Notes under the pieces: model-generated
Seen by the model: only the letters and a program-made list of their open reading frames with translations
What the model was told of the DNA's origin: nothing
The model's database searches: none
Shown: positions 21,852 to 35,081 of the stretch, one piece after another
How positions within the stretch are numbered: the stretch's first letter is position 1
Layout of the letters: each line of letters begins with the position of its first letter
Assembly: GCA_964034945.1 (NCBI GenBank)
Contig: OZ035962.1
Location: forward strand, 26,223,530 to 26,287,529
From: Chrysopilus asiliformis
Taxonomy: Eukaryota > Arthropoda > Insecta > Diptera > Rhagionidae
DNA: 64,000 bases
Reading direction: 5' to 3'
Position numbers and translations under genes: made by a program

Positions 21852-23665
21852 GGTCTTCACTTCACGATCATGCCGATTTAAATTTACCTTAAATCTACGT
21901 TAACTTGCTCGAAAAGTTTTTGACAATTTTGCTGATGCGTGATTTTACTCTAACGATACAAGGAAAATGGCTTTCTTGTATTAAAACCCAGGAAAAAATA
22001 TCGGTTGTGATTAACACAAAACTTTCCTTATTTAGTTTCGAAAATAATATGTAAAACACATCAAAATTTAAGAACCGGATTTAGTTCTGATTAGAAAGTA
22101 TCTATCTGTCTCCGAGTCGGGCTCCGTAATTAATACAATACTTTCCCCTTTATAGCAGAGGAAAGTAAAAATGGTGGTGGGGGTGGCTGGTTGGTATGAA
22201 AAATGAAAAATTCCTGTCGTGGCAAGAAAATCACATTATTTGTGACAAACTTTTATCTCATCTTTCTGGGCTCATCCTTTCAATACGAGTGAAAATTTCA
22301 GCTCAATCGGTCACGTAGTGTTCAATCGGCCGAATAGAATACCAATATGTATCACCAATTTCCACATTTCCGAGATATGGTGGTCAATTCTAATCAACTT
22401 TCTTTAATGCGAATCTCGTCAGCCATATGCTATTCATCGAGCATGAACGAAATTAAATTCTGATATAAGTGTTTAAAAATTTAATTTCGTGTTTAAATAA
22501 TGTTGCTAGATAAATACTACAAAGACGTATGTACAAAATACAAATTCGTTAAGTATGTAATTCGGTGAATGATTACATAAAGAAGGTAAATAGTTTATCA
22601 TTAATCAGTGAAAAAAGGAATTTCACCTTTTAATTACAGTTGAGTTCATTTGAATATTCAAAGGATACCTCAAATATGTTACAAAAGATAGCCAGAAATT
22701 TTACCCGAGCTATCCATTTTAATCATCCCCCATTTGTTGGTATCATTATTTTAAATGTAATTCAATATTATCTTGTAGACTTAATTAAACTTTAAAGTCG
22801 GCGTGTAAATTATTATAAATCAAATTGACCAGATTATTAATTATAATTATGCAAGAATGTGTATATTTTGGGGATATAGAAGTGGATTTCGTTTGGATCG
22901 AGTTCAATGGTAAATTTTGTTCATTATTTGGTTTGGTTAAGTTTTAACACAATGAAATATCATTTGACGTGTGTTTGTTCGACGTCCGTGTGGTTTTTTT
23001 TTTTTGAATTTCCGACGTGTTTGTACTTTAATGACATTGTTGATTGCATCGGTATAGGTGGTGGGAAATATTTGCACACGCTTCTAAATTAGGAGCCTTT
23101 AGTGTATTTAACGAAGGATTTTGCGTGATTGTGTGGACACTTTTCGGTTTTGATGTTCGAGAGTGCATAAGACCTTAAAGAGTCCTTGCAGAGAGGTGGT
23201 TTGCCTACACTCAATCCAACACAGTTGACTACAAAATAAACGTTCATACCGAAAAAAAATCAGAAAACGAATGTCCATTGATTAACTTTCCTGAAAATAT
23301 AACAAATTTTCTTATGTGGTTTTTGCGAAAGAGTTTTTTAACAAAATATGTGAAAATAAAATATTGGAAATGACCGAAGGTACTCTATTAGACGAGTTTT
23401 TGTAAATAAAAAAATGATTTTTTTCCCCGATTTAGGTATTTGTTTGATGCGTGGCAAATTACGTAAAACTTTTTCAAAATATTCTACACGAAGAGAAATA
23501 ATAGGATAGATTCCTACAAAAAAAAGAACGAAATAATAGAACAAATTCCTACAAAAACTAGGAAACTGTGAAATTTTTTGGAATGACTTCCAAACAAATG
23601 AGAAATTTATGCCAAGAAATAAGGCATTTTCCCCAATATTATAGAAATAATTCCCTATTTTTAGG
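21852..23665. other. Mostly unique AT-rich DNA
   Basis: At 22195-22400 there is a stretch with GAAAATTTCAGCTCAATCGG and a following ATATGGTGG similar in wording to 24930-25115; this may be an old repeat. Otherwise nothing was identified. Confidence 0.4.
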
Positions 23666-23768
23666 GAATCATTGCAAAAGAGTCCACTGTCACGTATATT
23701 CCTATTTAGATTTCTCTCCATATACAGAGAGGGCGGGGAGGGAGGAGAAAAAATATCAATAGCATTTT
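23666..23768 (+). repeat. Local direct repeat, copy 1
   Basis: About 103 bp from GAATCATTGCAAAAGAGTCC to ATATCAATAGCATTTTT recur at 23930-24034 with a few changes. The 155-bp segment lies between the two copies. Confidence 0.85.
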
Positions 23769-23773
23769 TTTTA

Positions 23774-23928
23774 ATTTTCCAACTTTTGCTCTAATGTTTA
23801 GGAGGAATTTCTGACGTTAAGAAATCTGTAAGGACAACGGAAGGTCCTGTAAGGATAACGTTATTCTACTTTCCCTCAAATTTTCCAGATAAAAATTTCA
23901 TCTGGGTGTTTTTGGGGCCTCTGAATCC
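23774..23928 (+). repeat. 155-bp duplicated segment, copy 2
   Basis: Same sequence as 20799-20953. It lies exactly between the two copies of the local direct repeat. Confidence 0.85.
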
Positions 23929-23929
23929 T

Positions 23930-24034
23930 GAATCATTGCAAAAGAGTCCACTGTCACGTATATTCCTATTTAAGATTTCTCTCCATATACAAAGAGGGCG
24001 GGGAGGTAGGGGAAATAATATCAATAGCATTTTT
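23930..24034 (+). repeat. Local direct repeat, copy 2
   Basis: Second copy of 23666-23768, with an extra A in the ATTTAAGATTTC region and a few substitutions. Confidence 0.85.
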
Positions 24035-25296
24035 ATGTGTAGGAAAGTTATGTTTTTGGCTTGATTACTTTTCGAACTGAAAATCGTACAAAAAAGTTTC
24101 CTGTTTATTTTGTTGTATTTTTTTCTGTTGGGCTTTTATCCATGTGTGATTCTTTAAGGTATATATACGTGCTTGATTGGGTAAAATTTCATGATTTTGC
24201 GTCGTGTCTCGAGATCTTGTATTTTTTTTGTTGATTTTTATGTGTGGACATTGTGGAAATGATAGAATCGCGATTTCTGAATAATCGCACAGTTTAGAAG
24301 AAATTAAAAATTCAAAGTTTTGAAAATCGACACCAAAATATTTTTTTTTAGGAATTTAGCGTTGTATATCGAGTTTTTGTCGTCGTATATCGAAGTCGGG
24401 AGCAAAAAATTCAGCGTTGTTACTTGGGTGTATATAAATTGCCAGCATTTCAGAAGTTCGCGATAATAACTAATGCTGATTTCGTAGAATGTTTTTTTTT
24501 TGTTACATAACAAGGAACCGGAAATTATTTCGCTCAAGAGTTTGAATAATAGAATCTTTTTTATCAAAAAAGAAAAATAATTTTCTTCTAGGTTGTATCA
24601 GATTTGAACTAAACCGAACTAAATTTCTTCAGTTCCGTCCTGCCCAAGGTCGCATTTAGGCAGTTATTGAGGAGCCTCAGGGTGAGAGGAAGAGGAAGAT
24701 ATTGCTTATGTAGCAAAATTAGAACCTCACGGAGACTCAAAAAGGAAAACAAGAGGGTGATCATATTAAATTAAAATTTACACAGCGTTGCCAGATGTAT
24801 TAAATATATTTTTTTGTGTAACCTTTTATTTGAGATAGATTTTAGAAACGTCTTTTTTTAATTTTTACATGACGTTATATTTAGTATAAAAGAAAATTCA
24901 AAATATTCGGTAGATGGTAGAAAATCTTCTCATATGCCAAGAAAAACACGTGATTTGCGATAAATTTTTCCTTTTTCTTCAAGCCTTTTCTCTAACAAGA
25001 CACGATTAAAATTTTCAGTCCAATCGGTCGAGTGGTTTTTTGGTTAAAGGTTTTGAAAGCAAGTTAGATCACTAACGCTCTTTGACTTACTATTTCTAAT
25101 TTCTCGAGATATCGAAAAATAGGTAGTGCACAAGTTCTAAGTTTTTTATTTATTTATTTTGATTTAGGTACCTGTCGAGAAATTATTTGTTTTCAAGAAA
25201 TTCGAAGAGAGGATCTCACAGCAAATTTTTGATAATAATAAAAGTATAAGTTTCAGAACCTAATCATGTCTCTATTCTAAATTTATTAAAGTCAAT

Positions 25297-25517
25297 GGGC
25301 CTTACCAATGACCCGTGACTAACTTAGTAACAGCTTTTGGTGTGTGCGAAACGGGCTATTTGCTTTCTAATTCTAGTAAGTTTTCACACATTTATCACAG
25401 CGAATTTAAAACTTTTCAATAAAAACTAGGATTTGAACCGGAATTTACAAGCAAATAGCCCGTTTCGCACACACCAAAAGCTGTTACTAAGTTAGTCACG
25501 GGTCATTGGTAAGGCCC
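25297..25517. mobile_element. MITE with about 70-bp TIRs and AAT TSD
   Basis: Left GGGCCTTACCAATGACCCGT matches the reverse complement of the right end. The arms stay nearly identical through GGTGTGTGCGAAACGGGCTA. AAT lies at 25294-25296 and 25518-25520. Likely PIF/Harbinger-like. Confidence 0.8.
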
Positions 25518-25520
25518 AAT

Positions 25521-28500
25521 ACCAATTGCTATTAATTAGATTGCCCAGTGTTGTCATGTCTAAATAGTGCCTTGAAATTTTGTAGACGACTTTTAACGCC
25601 AGGATATCCCAAAACAAAAAAGAAGTTATTCCCGAGACTCACAGACACAAACATAAAACCACGATAATATGGAGCAAGTTTGTGAAAAAAAAAAATTTGC
25701 TCGAATTAAATATACGCATTCACGGCAAGAATGTTGGAATGTGGCTGATCCTGAATTCTGATGCCGCTTAGAGTCATCCGGCCAAACTCAACCCCGTATT
25801 GGGGTAGCTACCCGTGACAGAGAGTATTGGGGCAGGGACAGGATAAAGAAAGCAAAACAAGGCTCCTTTCTACCACTATATTTATACTTGTGTCTGTATT
25901 TATTTATCCACGTGAGGGTGGTTGTGTTTTTATGCGAACGCTTTTGTATTTTGGAATCTATATCGTAAACTGTTTCTGTTCTTGTATTTATTTTGCATAA
26001 TTAGCTGGGTGGAACGCGTGCGCATTGGCCGGTGCTGATGTTCTAATTATGGGCCAGCGGATGGTGCGGTACCAGACGAATACGGCGGCAGTCTTAGCGG
26101 TGGCTCTGATTTCGGCAATTTAAAATACACAACACCGCACGGACACATGGAGGAAAACACGGGATCAGCCATGCAGACAAGCACGCAGTTGGGGTGTTTT
26201 CCAGCTCCACTCGTTCCCGAGTGGCTCTGCTATCCGCCATCTAATTTCGCCTGGCGCTTCCAGGATGAAGATTTCTTCGTTGATTTTCCCAAAGACATTA
26301 GATTCAGTGTTAAATACATTTAAGTAAAATTATGCTTTGGGAAATCTTCGCAGACGGATCCCCTTCGATTCTATATGTGGGGAGAGATGATTGTTTGTCG
26401 TGGTAGAACCGATTCTTAGTGGTGGTTGTCATTCTCCACAGTCTCTTCTTCCTTTTTAACCCAAATCTCCGTTCATGTTCGTGTCCATGTCTCCATAAAT
26501 CCTTGCCCGAGTCCCATGACCAAAGTCTCCAAGTCAAGTCAAGTCAAGACATCATTGAGCACCCGATTTTCTCATCTCCACTGGTGGAAACGCTTAATCA
26601 GTTTCGGATGTGGCACATACAAGTTTTGTCTTCTTCTTTAAATTTCACCGATTGGACTCAGGATCTGGAATCGTCGCTTTTTGTGGTCCTTTCTGCATTG
26701 CAAGATGTGTGAGGGCGGAGGATCTGGCCAGAGATGGGTATCGTCTGGATTCCAATCCGAATCCAAATTGACGCGTGGTGTGGGGAATTTTTAGCTCAAG
26801 GATGAGCAATTAGGGGCTGAATCATAGAAGACAAATACCCTTTAGCTAAAGGTTTTTAGTCGCGTCGTGCCGCGCTGGAATCCTGCATAAGGGTTAAAAT
26901 ATCTAGAAATGTAGGGGTAGATACCAGGACCTGTGAGGTGACTGACTGAATTGGATTGAGCTGCCATCTCCGTCGGGTTAAATTGGTTCCTTATGGGTAA
27001 ACACTGACGAATGATGATGCCCTTTGGTGGCATGCGGGGAGCAATTGAAATGGTCGACACAGATGTAGACGACGACAACGACGATGGATGGCAAAGTCGA
27101 CATTCGTTCGTCCACAATCACTGAAGAATCCTGATGGAGGAGTCTTTTCGGCTTTGCGGTTTGGCGGTCTCGGTATTCTCCAGTTTGAAAATGTTTTTTA
27201 TGTCGCACCATGTTTTTTGCCCCTTTCTGCCATCTTCATCGTCAAGAGCATTCAATGTCGGTTGAATGGTCGGTCGTTTGTTCTCATCTTTCTCAAATGG
27301 AATGATATTTTGTTAATTATCTAAGCACATGTCTGTCCTTTTAATATGTTACATGGAACTAGACTAAAATAAATGCTCATATTATTACTATCATTATTTT
27401 CTGGTTAGGATTAAAATATTTTTGTCGAATTTAACAACAGTTTGGATGCCATGTCGACCCATTCAATTTTGAAATGAATTTATGTACAATTCAAGAGAAT
27501 ATTTGAGGGTCGGTTTCTCATTCTAGAGATCCTTCGGGTCAAGATAAAACTTATACGTTCTACATAGATTGCAATATCCGTGTAGTAATCCCAGAACTGT
27601 CTACTTTACTGAAATATGCTAAAGTTTATGAATAGAAATTGCTATCAAAAGATTGTACAAAAAATGATAAATGTTCATTACAATGACAATAAAGATTTTT
27701 ACAAATTTAAGTAGATTTGATGTTTTACAAACAATTGCACTAAATTAATTATAATTACTGATTGTAATAAATTTTTAAATTATAGGAACTTTAAAATGTG
27801 AATAAATATTTTTAATGATTTATTTTCTTCCTAAAAAAACTTATTCAATGCTATTCGTTGCATTAATTTGCAAGACGTGAAAAGACGAAAATCTGGAACT
27901 ATTTATTGCTTTACACTGTGTAGCTCTTGATTAAAATCACTGCCGCGCATTCTGTTTAAAAAGAATTGCGCCTGCGAAGGTAATTTATTTATTTTTTTTT
28001 GCTCGGATTTGATTTTGTGATTCCTGAGTAATTCATGTTTTGTTATCTAAGTAAGTACCAGGGAGACCGAGACATATTCGGCGCCCTCAAAATCCTCCTT
28101 TTGCTAATTTTTTAGGGAAATATCCAAAAACCCGATCCAAAAACCCCCTCTGCTAATTTCCTCGAGAAAAAATGAAAGAAAGATATTTTTGTTATTACCA
28201 CAGTTTCGAATTTTGAAATCACATCGTCAGATTCAAGACCCTTTGATGAAAAACCCTTTGATATTAATACACCCGGAAACATGAAAAACAGGATATTCGC
28301 GTCATCCTTACAGGGCCTTTCCTCAGATTCGAGATTCGCAATCCCAAAGACCCTTCAATGATGTGCTTCTCAAGCCAAACTGACAACAGGGATATTCGCG
28401 TCGTCCTTATTTTTTTTAAATATCTTGAGAACCGTTAGAGATACGTAAAAACCGCTTAAGCAAAAAATGCAGAAAATTTTATTTCCTTTAAATTTGGTTA

Positions 28501-28550
28501 TATTTATTTTTTCCCAAAAGCGCATAGTTTTCGAGAAATTTTCCAAAATA
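25521..28550. other. Less AT-rich unique DNA, no gene recognised
   Basis: About 25700-27330 looks richer in G+C than its surroundings and free of visible transposons. Overlapping ORFs on both strands have no recognisable domain or splice-consistent structure. It could hold regulatory or non-coding exonic sequence, but I have no direct evidence. Confidence 0.35.
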
Positions 28551-28602
28551 CGTCACGCTAATTTTACTCACCTCTCCAATCTTGCACCGCTTTTTGTATA
28601 GG
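28551..28602. mobile_element. CGTCAC-family MITE fragment
   Basis: AAAATACGTCACGCTAATTT followed by CTCACCTCTCC resembles the left parts of the 59383 and 56773 copies. No partner end. Confidence 0.35.
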
Positions 28603-28619
28603 ATTTTAAAGGGTTCTTA

Positions 28620-28800
28620 AGGCGCCTCCACACGTTCAATGTTACTTGACACTTTTACTTGAATGACTCATATTTCAAGTAACATTGATCGTTTGGATGC
28701 TCTTCAATGTTACGTTTGCAGGCAATTTCCATCATTGTTACTTGACGAAAATTTTCATCAATAATACTTGTCAAGTAACATTGAACGTGTGGAGGCTCCT
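28620..28800. mobile_element. PIF/Harbinger-like MITE, TTA TSD
   Basis: Ends AGGCGCCTCCACACGTTCAA and, in reverse complement, AGGAGCCTCCACACGTTCAA; TTA at 28617-28619 and 28801-28803. The motif AAGTAACATTGA and its inverse recur inside. Confidence 0.85.
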
Positions 28801-28861
28801 TTACATTATCGCAATTTTTAAACACGTTGCAGGCTACAAATCGTCAAATTTCTTATCATTA

Positions 28862-28942
28862 CGGTGGAACCTCGGTCCGTGAACGTCTCGGTTTATGAAC
28901 ACTCGCCAGGAATAGTTAAGTTCACGAACTGAGGTTCCACTG
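28862..28942. mobile_element. Tigger/pogo-like mini-MITE, TA TSD
   Basis: 81 bp. Ends CGGTGGAACCTCGGTCCGTG and, in reverse complement, CAGTGGAACCTCAGTTCGTG, flanked by TA (28860-28861, 28943-28944). CAGTGGAACCTC is the usual Tigger-type terminus. Confidence 0.85.
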
Positions 28943-28944
28943 TA

Positions 28945-31900
28945 ATTTGATTCTTTTCAAAAATGGAGTCGCGTTACTTCCAACAAACAACTCAATTTAT
29001 AGCTTTTCTATGTTTTTGTCTGATGGTTTGTCCATTTTCTGGGTATTTGTCCATTAATCTGTCTACACAACAAAAAAACACGATTTTCTTAATTTTCTTG
29101 TTTTCGTCAACATATTATATAAATTTACAAAATAAAGAAATATAAAAACACGTAATACGAAATAAATTACAAACTTTGATACTCTTTTAAGATAAGTTCA
29201 TTGCTAGTTGATCGGTACTTCTGATTGCGTTCAAAGTTTAAAATGCATATAGAAATCTCTAAAGTGTTTTAGTTGCTGATCAACAACGACTACGTCATCT
29301 GGAAAAGGAAAACAAGAAAGCTATTTTCAGTATTCAGACATGGTAAGAAAAATACATGAATGTTGCTTTTCACTTAAGAAATCACGTAACAAAACAAAAA
29401 AAAAATCATCTCAGACATATGAATAAAGTTTTAGGGGTGTGGAAAAACAAGACACTGAAGTTGGAAAAACAAGCTTAGAAAATAAATTTTTACTTCCTGC
29501 TCTTTTCCCCCAACAAAAAGGAAAAAAAGAAAAACTGATCCCAGTCCAGGGGGATTTTACTTGTGCCATTTTTCATTATTTACCGGGTTGCCACCATCAT
29601 CCCAGTCTCCCGCCTGCATCTGAAACTCATCTAAGACTCATTCTCCATTTATTGACTCGAAATGTAAAACAAATAGTGGCCAAGTTTGCATTTACAGCGA
29701 AATTTTATTGCTTTCGTTTCCCGATATACCACCGAAGTCGTATTTATGTGTATAGATTGTGGGTACATGGCTCCCATGGGGCTGCTGGTGTAGACATTTG
29801 AAGAATTCTTCGGGAAGCAAGTACATGGCTCCAGAGTAAAATTCCTCTCCTGTTTCCGATAATTCACGACTCCCCATATACCTACTCGCTTTATTGGGTT
29901 CCTGTGTGTATCGAATTGTTAGTTTGCGCTCTCTTATAGAACACAACCCCCCAATCCCGGAACGACGACGACGACGACGACGGTATGTTGTCGAAAAAGC
30001 GGAAGAACGCTTTCAATTGAATCTTTCATCACCGAGCCATACGATATACTATACCACCTCAAATATCTTTGCCCAGGCTCCGAAGATGAATTCCAATCTT
30101 AGCAAAATACTGAAAACAAAAGGATGAAGCAATTCAATTCCAAAACGAGAATATTCGCATCTATAGACTCAGGAAATTTTTCATGTATTCACGTTAACTT
30201 AATTGTCTTGGTGGCGCCCAACTCTTTCTCATTCCCCGAAAAAAAAAATCCCGCCTATACGCTATTGAAAAGCATCCTTTCGCTTCACGAGGATCTCCAT
30301 TGGGATACGATTGTAATCAGTGACTGATATTTATGGCACTGGCACAAGTATTTTATTGGTCAAGAATGTTTTTGATGGAGTCTCCGAGAGTGCGAAAATA
30401 TATTCAAATACAGACTAACATCAAGGCTATGAAAGCAGTCAAGAATTCCAAGTCTCTGAAATTGAAAGATTCACTTCCTTTTTGGCTGGCTATACGGTTG
30501 AGTAACCCATGGCTCATGTCGAGCAGGAATTTTGGACATTGCTGCCAGAAAATGAAACCAAAGGGGGGTCAAAAAGAAACACACAAATGATTGGCGAAGC
30601 GACGATGGCTGTAATTAAACGTCTTTGACTATGACTTGTAGGGATCATTGCCAAATTTCCGACTATTTGACCTGCAGAAAAGTGACTGCATAGGTTCTGC
30701 ATTAGACGGAAAGGATCAGATTGCGGGATAAGTTTTGCAATCCGTTTAATGGGAAAATCGCCTTTTCGCATTCATTTCATGCAATGCAATATTTTTATTC
30801 CTTATGAATTGGGGGACCATTCGTCCTGTATCAACCGGAACTGTTCCGAATTTAGGGATGTTGTCTCGGTGCAACAACTCGCAAACTAGACTTTTGTTCT
30901 AAATTTTCATTTATTAAACGCTAGATTACTAAATATGAAAAAAAAAACTTTATGCTGGTATCAGACTTGGCTACTTTTACTACGCAACAACTTTTTTCCT
31001 GAAGGATTGCTTTTTTCCTGCAAGCTGGGTAGCGTGGCACAAAAGACTGATATTAACATTACTTTAAAAGGTGGACATGTGATATTTTTCAACTGCGGTA
31101 CATTTTTTGTAACGAATTTTTCTCTAATTTGAGTGTATGTATCTAAAAAGTTTTGATCTGCGGCGGATTTATCTTTATTGGTATTTTTACAGTTTCCGCG
31201 AAAAATTTAGTAAACTTTCACTTGGGACTGTATAGCTCTTGATTTAAATAATTTCGCCGCATTCTGATTACAAAATTTCTCCTGCGGCGCACATATTTTA
31301 ATTGTTGTTCTCTGGTTTTCCTACAAATCAAGTTTTATTTTCTATATAAAGTTTATTATTTCGTCACTGTTCAGTTTCAGGCATCTAACTCCCCCCCCCC
31401 CCCCCCCCCATCCCTGCGCCCTAGTTTTAGTACAAATGAATATCCATAAATATCAACATTGTTATAGTATATAATTTATGAACTTTACTCAAGGTGGTTG
31501 TAATTAGGTTACTAGTCTGTTGGCAATTAAATTTTCCTGTGGAGTAACATGAAAAGTTCATTTTCAAAGATTTATTATCGCTTTACAATCGTGTGTACTT
31601 AATAATAAAGCTTAATTAAACTATATTTGCTGTAATAATTTTAACAATTTAACCTAGTTATTTGAACATAGTTCGGATCAATTGATGATATTTTATTGAG
31701 GGAATATGGGCAAATTATGAATGAAAGAGAATTTGGTTTAGCAATTCGGCCGGATATCAAAATAATAATTAACTTTTTCGTTTGAACAGGGGCAGCAAAT
31801 AAATTTTAAATTTTGTCCATGTTGAATTGCATTTATTGGATGTTTTGGGATTATTAATAATTTATAGTTCATAAATAAGTTGATTATTTAATAATAATTA

Positions 31901-32109
31901 TTTATCCATATTATTTAAATTGCGATTAAATTTAATTTGGCACAGTGCGTGTTTGTGTGAGAGAACGGGCATTGTGATGAAATTTAATGTTTGTTTAATT
32001 TTTACACAGTTTTTTTTTTTTCAAATTGACTCGATTTTGCCTAGAATTTTTATCCACAATATCCGTTTAAAAGGGTTTCTTGTAATTTTGATTTCACGTC
32101 TCGTCTAGA
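28945..32109. other. Mostly unique DNA between MITE and family A repeat
   Basis: Contains an ACG trinucleotide run (29961-29981) and a 19-base C tract (31391-31409). ORFs at 29439-30771 overlap on both strands and show no domain. No gene is supported. Confidence 0.4.
31391..31409 (+). repeat. C19 homopolymer
   Basis: Nineteen consecutive C bases in otherwise AT-rich DNA; length may be affected by sequencing error. Confidence 0.9.
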
Positions 32110-32677
32110 TTTTTATACCCGTATGGTGAAACCAAAGGGTATATTAACTTTGCCTTACCGTTTGTAACGCCAAGATCCCGTCATCACACAAAAAAAATGA
32201 ATTACATCAGTGTGTTTAGAATGATAAAAATATTTAATTTCTACATGTCCGTCTGTCTGTCCGTCTGTCTGTCCGTCTGTCTGTCTGTCTGTCTGTGGCG
32301 CGGATTGCGGGCGCACAGATTGAGCTAGAGACTTGAAATTTTGCGTGGATCCGTTTTTCGTAAAATGCGAGGCTAAGTTCGTTAATGGGCAAAAATGGAC
32401 CATTAGGGGGGGTACCCCCCATACGAACGAAATCGTTTTTTGTGAATATCTCAAAAACGGTGCATCTTATCAAAAAAGTCCAAGAACAAAAGTTATTTAG
32501 GATATAATTCTACATAAAACTCCCATACATCAAAATCCGATTGGAATAAATTTTAAAAAATCTTATTGGAAAGTTTGACTTCAAAGTGGAATTTTGGTAC
32601 AACTGTTCGAATTTTGATACGAATATCACCATACGGGTCTCCAATGATTGCCAGATTGGCAATTATAGCTTTTGTTA
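32110..32677 (-). mobile_element. Dispersed repeat, family A, copy 2
   Basis: Reverse-oriented copy of 1501-2068 with the same order of landmarks. It starts TTTTTATACCCGTATGGTGA, and the inverse motif TCACCATACGGGT recurs at 32627-32639, a possible 13-bp terminal inverted repeat that is lost in copy 1. GTCC/GTCT microsatellite at 32250-32296. Confidence 0.8.
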
Positions 32678-33018
32678 TGCTTAATTTGAATTTTACACTA
32701 AATTCATGTCAAAATTCCAAACCATGCTAACTGAAAATTGTCATTCCATATTCCTCTCAGGGTAGTGTTCAATATTTGTAGTAGTAGTAGAAGTCCTATT
32801 TTTTCTATATATTTTTACTGTCTCGAGTATAAAAAAAATAATAAAAAAAAATCAGAGCAATCGGTCGAGTGATTTTCGAGCTAGACTAAATATTATGTAA
32901 ATAGCCCGAAATTTCTTTAATGGCTTGGTTATCCCTGCTTAGTAATAATCATGTTTTTTATACGAACAGGGCCGGGGCGAGCCTAAACTATGAATTTTGG
33001 GCAAAATCGTACTACTCA

Positions 33019-33045
33019 TCATACTAATATATAAAAATGAGTTAG

Positions 33046-33080
<35 letters not shown>

Positions 33081-33355
33081 TCCTCTTTCACGCAAAAACG
33101 GCTGAACCGATTGACTTGAAATTTCGCATGAGTGTCTGTGGTAGTTCTGGTTCCAACATGGGCATACGGAAAAATAGCCCGAGAGGTGGAGGAGTAAGGG
33201 GAGGGGGTAAAGTGATCTCGAAACTTAGCTCTTCCTCTATGTTACCCTTTCGCAGGGAAACTACCGAGCCGATTGGCCTAAAGTTTAGCTGCAACATAGA
33301 CCATAAAAAAAAATTTTAAAAAACTTAACCCGGCAACGACGGGTATGCAAGCTAG
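33019..33355 (+). mobile_element. Non-autonomous Helitron, copy 1
   Basis: Starts TCATACTAATATATAAAAAT after an A and ends GTATGCAAGCTAG before a T, with a CCCGGCAACGACGGG hairpin just upstream of the CTAG end. No TIR or TSD, as expected for insertion between A and T. Contains a GTCT repeat (33048-33080) and the phrase AAAACGGCTGAACCGATTGA. Confidence 0.85.
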
Positions 33356-33356
33356 T

Positions 33357-35081
33357 ACTAAATACTAGATACTGAATTCAATTTTCTACCGTCCACTTTA
33401 TTTTTTTTTCTTTCAGGGGTATTTCTTGAATTTTTTTTTTGGTGAAATATGTTTTTCTCAAACTCAATTTTAAAATAAATTAAATTCGCTGCGGCCGGCA
33501 TACCAATCGGATATTGAATTAATTTTTCGTCATTATTTTGACTTATTGATAAATTCTTTGGAAATAAATTACAATTTGACCCAAAAAATTTAATTCTTGA
33601 TGAATATCCACTCAAATAAATTCACATTATATTTAATTGAAATTAATGAGTAGATATCGTTCAACTAATTCACTTTTTGCATGTTTCGTCTTGAAGCATA
33701 GTTTCAGTTCATCCATCAGGGGAAATTCTTATAAATTAATTTTTTTCACACATTCTGAAAGCGAATTATCAATTTTGTTCGAGAGAAGAAGGAAATTTGA
33801 AAAAAATGAACCCTCATTAATTCGAAATAATAACAATAATAGTAATACAATTTTGATTGGCCAATAAAAAGAAACTTCTCATCCTTATCAAATGATAATA
33901 AAACAAATACTGTCGCTAAACTTAATTCGTATTTGCCTTTACCATCTGATTACGATCGCATTTTCTACCCTACGTTTTTCTGTTGTTGCTCATGTTGTTG
34001 TTGTTGTTGTATTTATTGCCACTAAGGTAGGTAAGTTTTTTCCCCACTGCTGTTCATTTTTTGTGCAGTTAGTTAGGGTTCGTTCCGGGGGGACTTGGAA
34101 TGATTTGGGGTGCGACAATACAATCCACAAGTTAACCCGTTCATGCAACATTGCGACCTGTTGGATACTGTCCCATATCTCGAGCCAATCTGATGGTAAA
34201 ATCATAAACAAAAACCCTGCTATTAGTCAACGTGTTTAGAATTTCGTGTCCTACTCACTAGTCATACTACAACTTTCCGTAGACCGTTTATATATAGGAT
34301 TGGCTCCTTTGTAGAATACACAGGACAGAAAAAAGCACACGTTTTTCGCTTAAAGTCCACCATCGTGCCCCAAACTTGATACACTTCCCCTTCGCCCCTT
34401 CTTACACTTACCGGTAAAGTCCATCATGCACCATTAAAAATCTGTCCATGAATTGCTGGTATTACGTTCCTTTAGCTCTTCTATCGAATGTGAGTTGTTT
34501 GTCCGTCATGCCAAATGATTTGTGGTCTAGTGGCCCCAAATCCGACAAACTGCTCGCATATAATTACCCAACGAAAGTCATGTGCCACTTGGACATCCGG
34601 CCCCCCTGGCCAACCTTCTTATCAGGGGAAATGTTTCTGTCACGCAAACCAAAATGTGCCACACGAATACAAAAATATTCCGTCCAAATAGAATGAAAAC
34701 TAAAAAAGCAAATCGAAAGGACAGCCGACAAAATTTAACCGCATTCAGTAGCATAAGAACTTTACTCGCAACGTTGACGAATTGCGAAGAGTCCGTCTGG
34801 ATGCGAACCCAGCGAAATGTTATGTTGGTCAGGGAATTCAAATAGTAGGGCGAGGGAGCCGATCTGAAACTTTATTCATCCTGATATGAAGGATTATGAA
34901 ATTGGGTTTTACCCAGAAATAATCATTAGATATTTGTACTAGATATTTTGTCGCTGGATGATTGAAACGCTTAATTTTTTGTATCTTTATCCTGCCAAAT
35001 TTAACTTCTAAGATTGTGAATGCATATTTCGTTAGTAATAAAAACAATTTGAAAAATTAGTTTTCTGATCTTATACACTTT
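33357..35081. other. Unique DNA, no gene recognised
   Basis: A GTT repeat is at 33990-34010. ORFs at 33892-34239 and 34578-34845 overlap on opposite strands and have no recognisable domain. Confidence 0.4.

Noticed and set aside
26310..27324. Overlapping ORFs in the less AT-rich stretch
   Set aside because: ORFs occur in several frames on both strands, lack domains and have no consistent splice partners.
29439..30771. A cluster of 60-120-codon ORFs
   Set aside because: They overlap on both strands without recognisable domains; probably chance ORFs in unique DNA.
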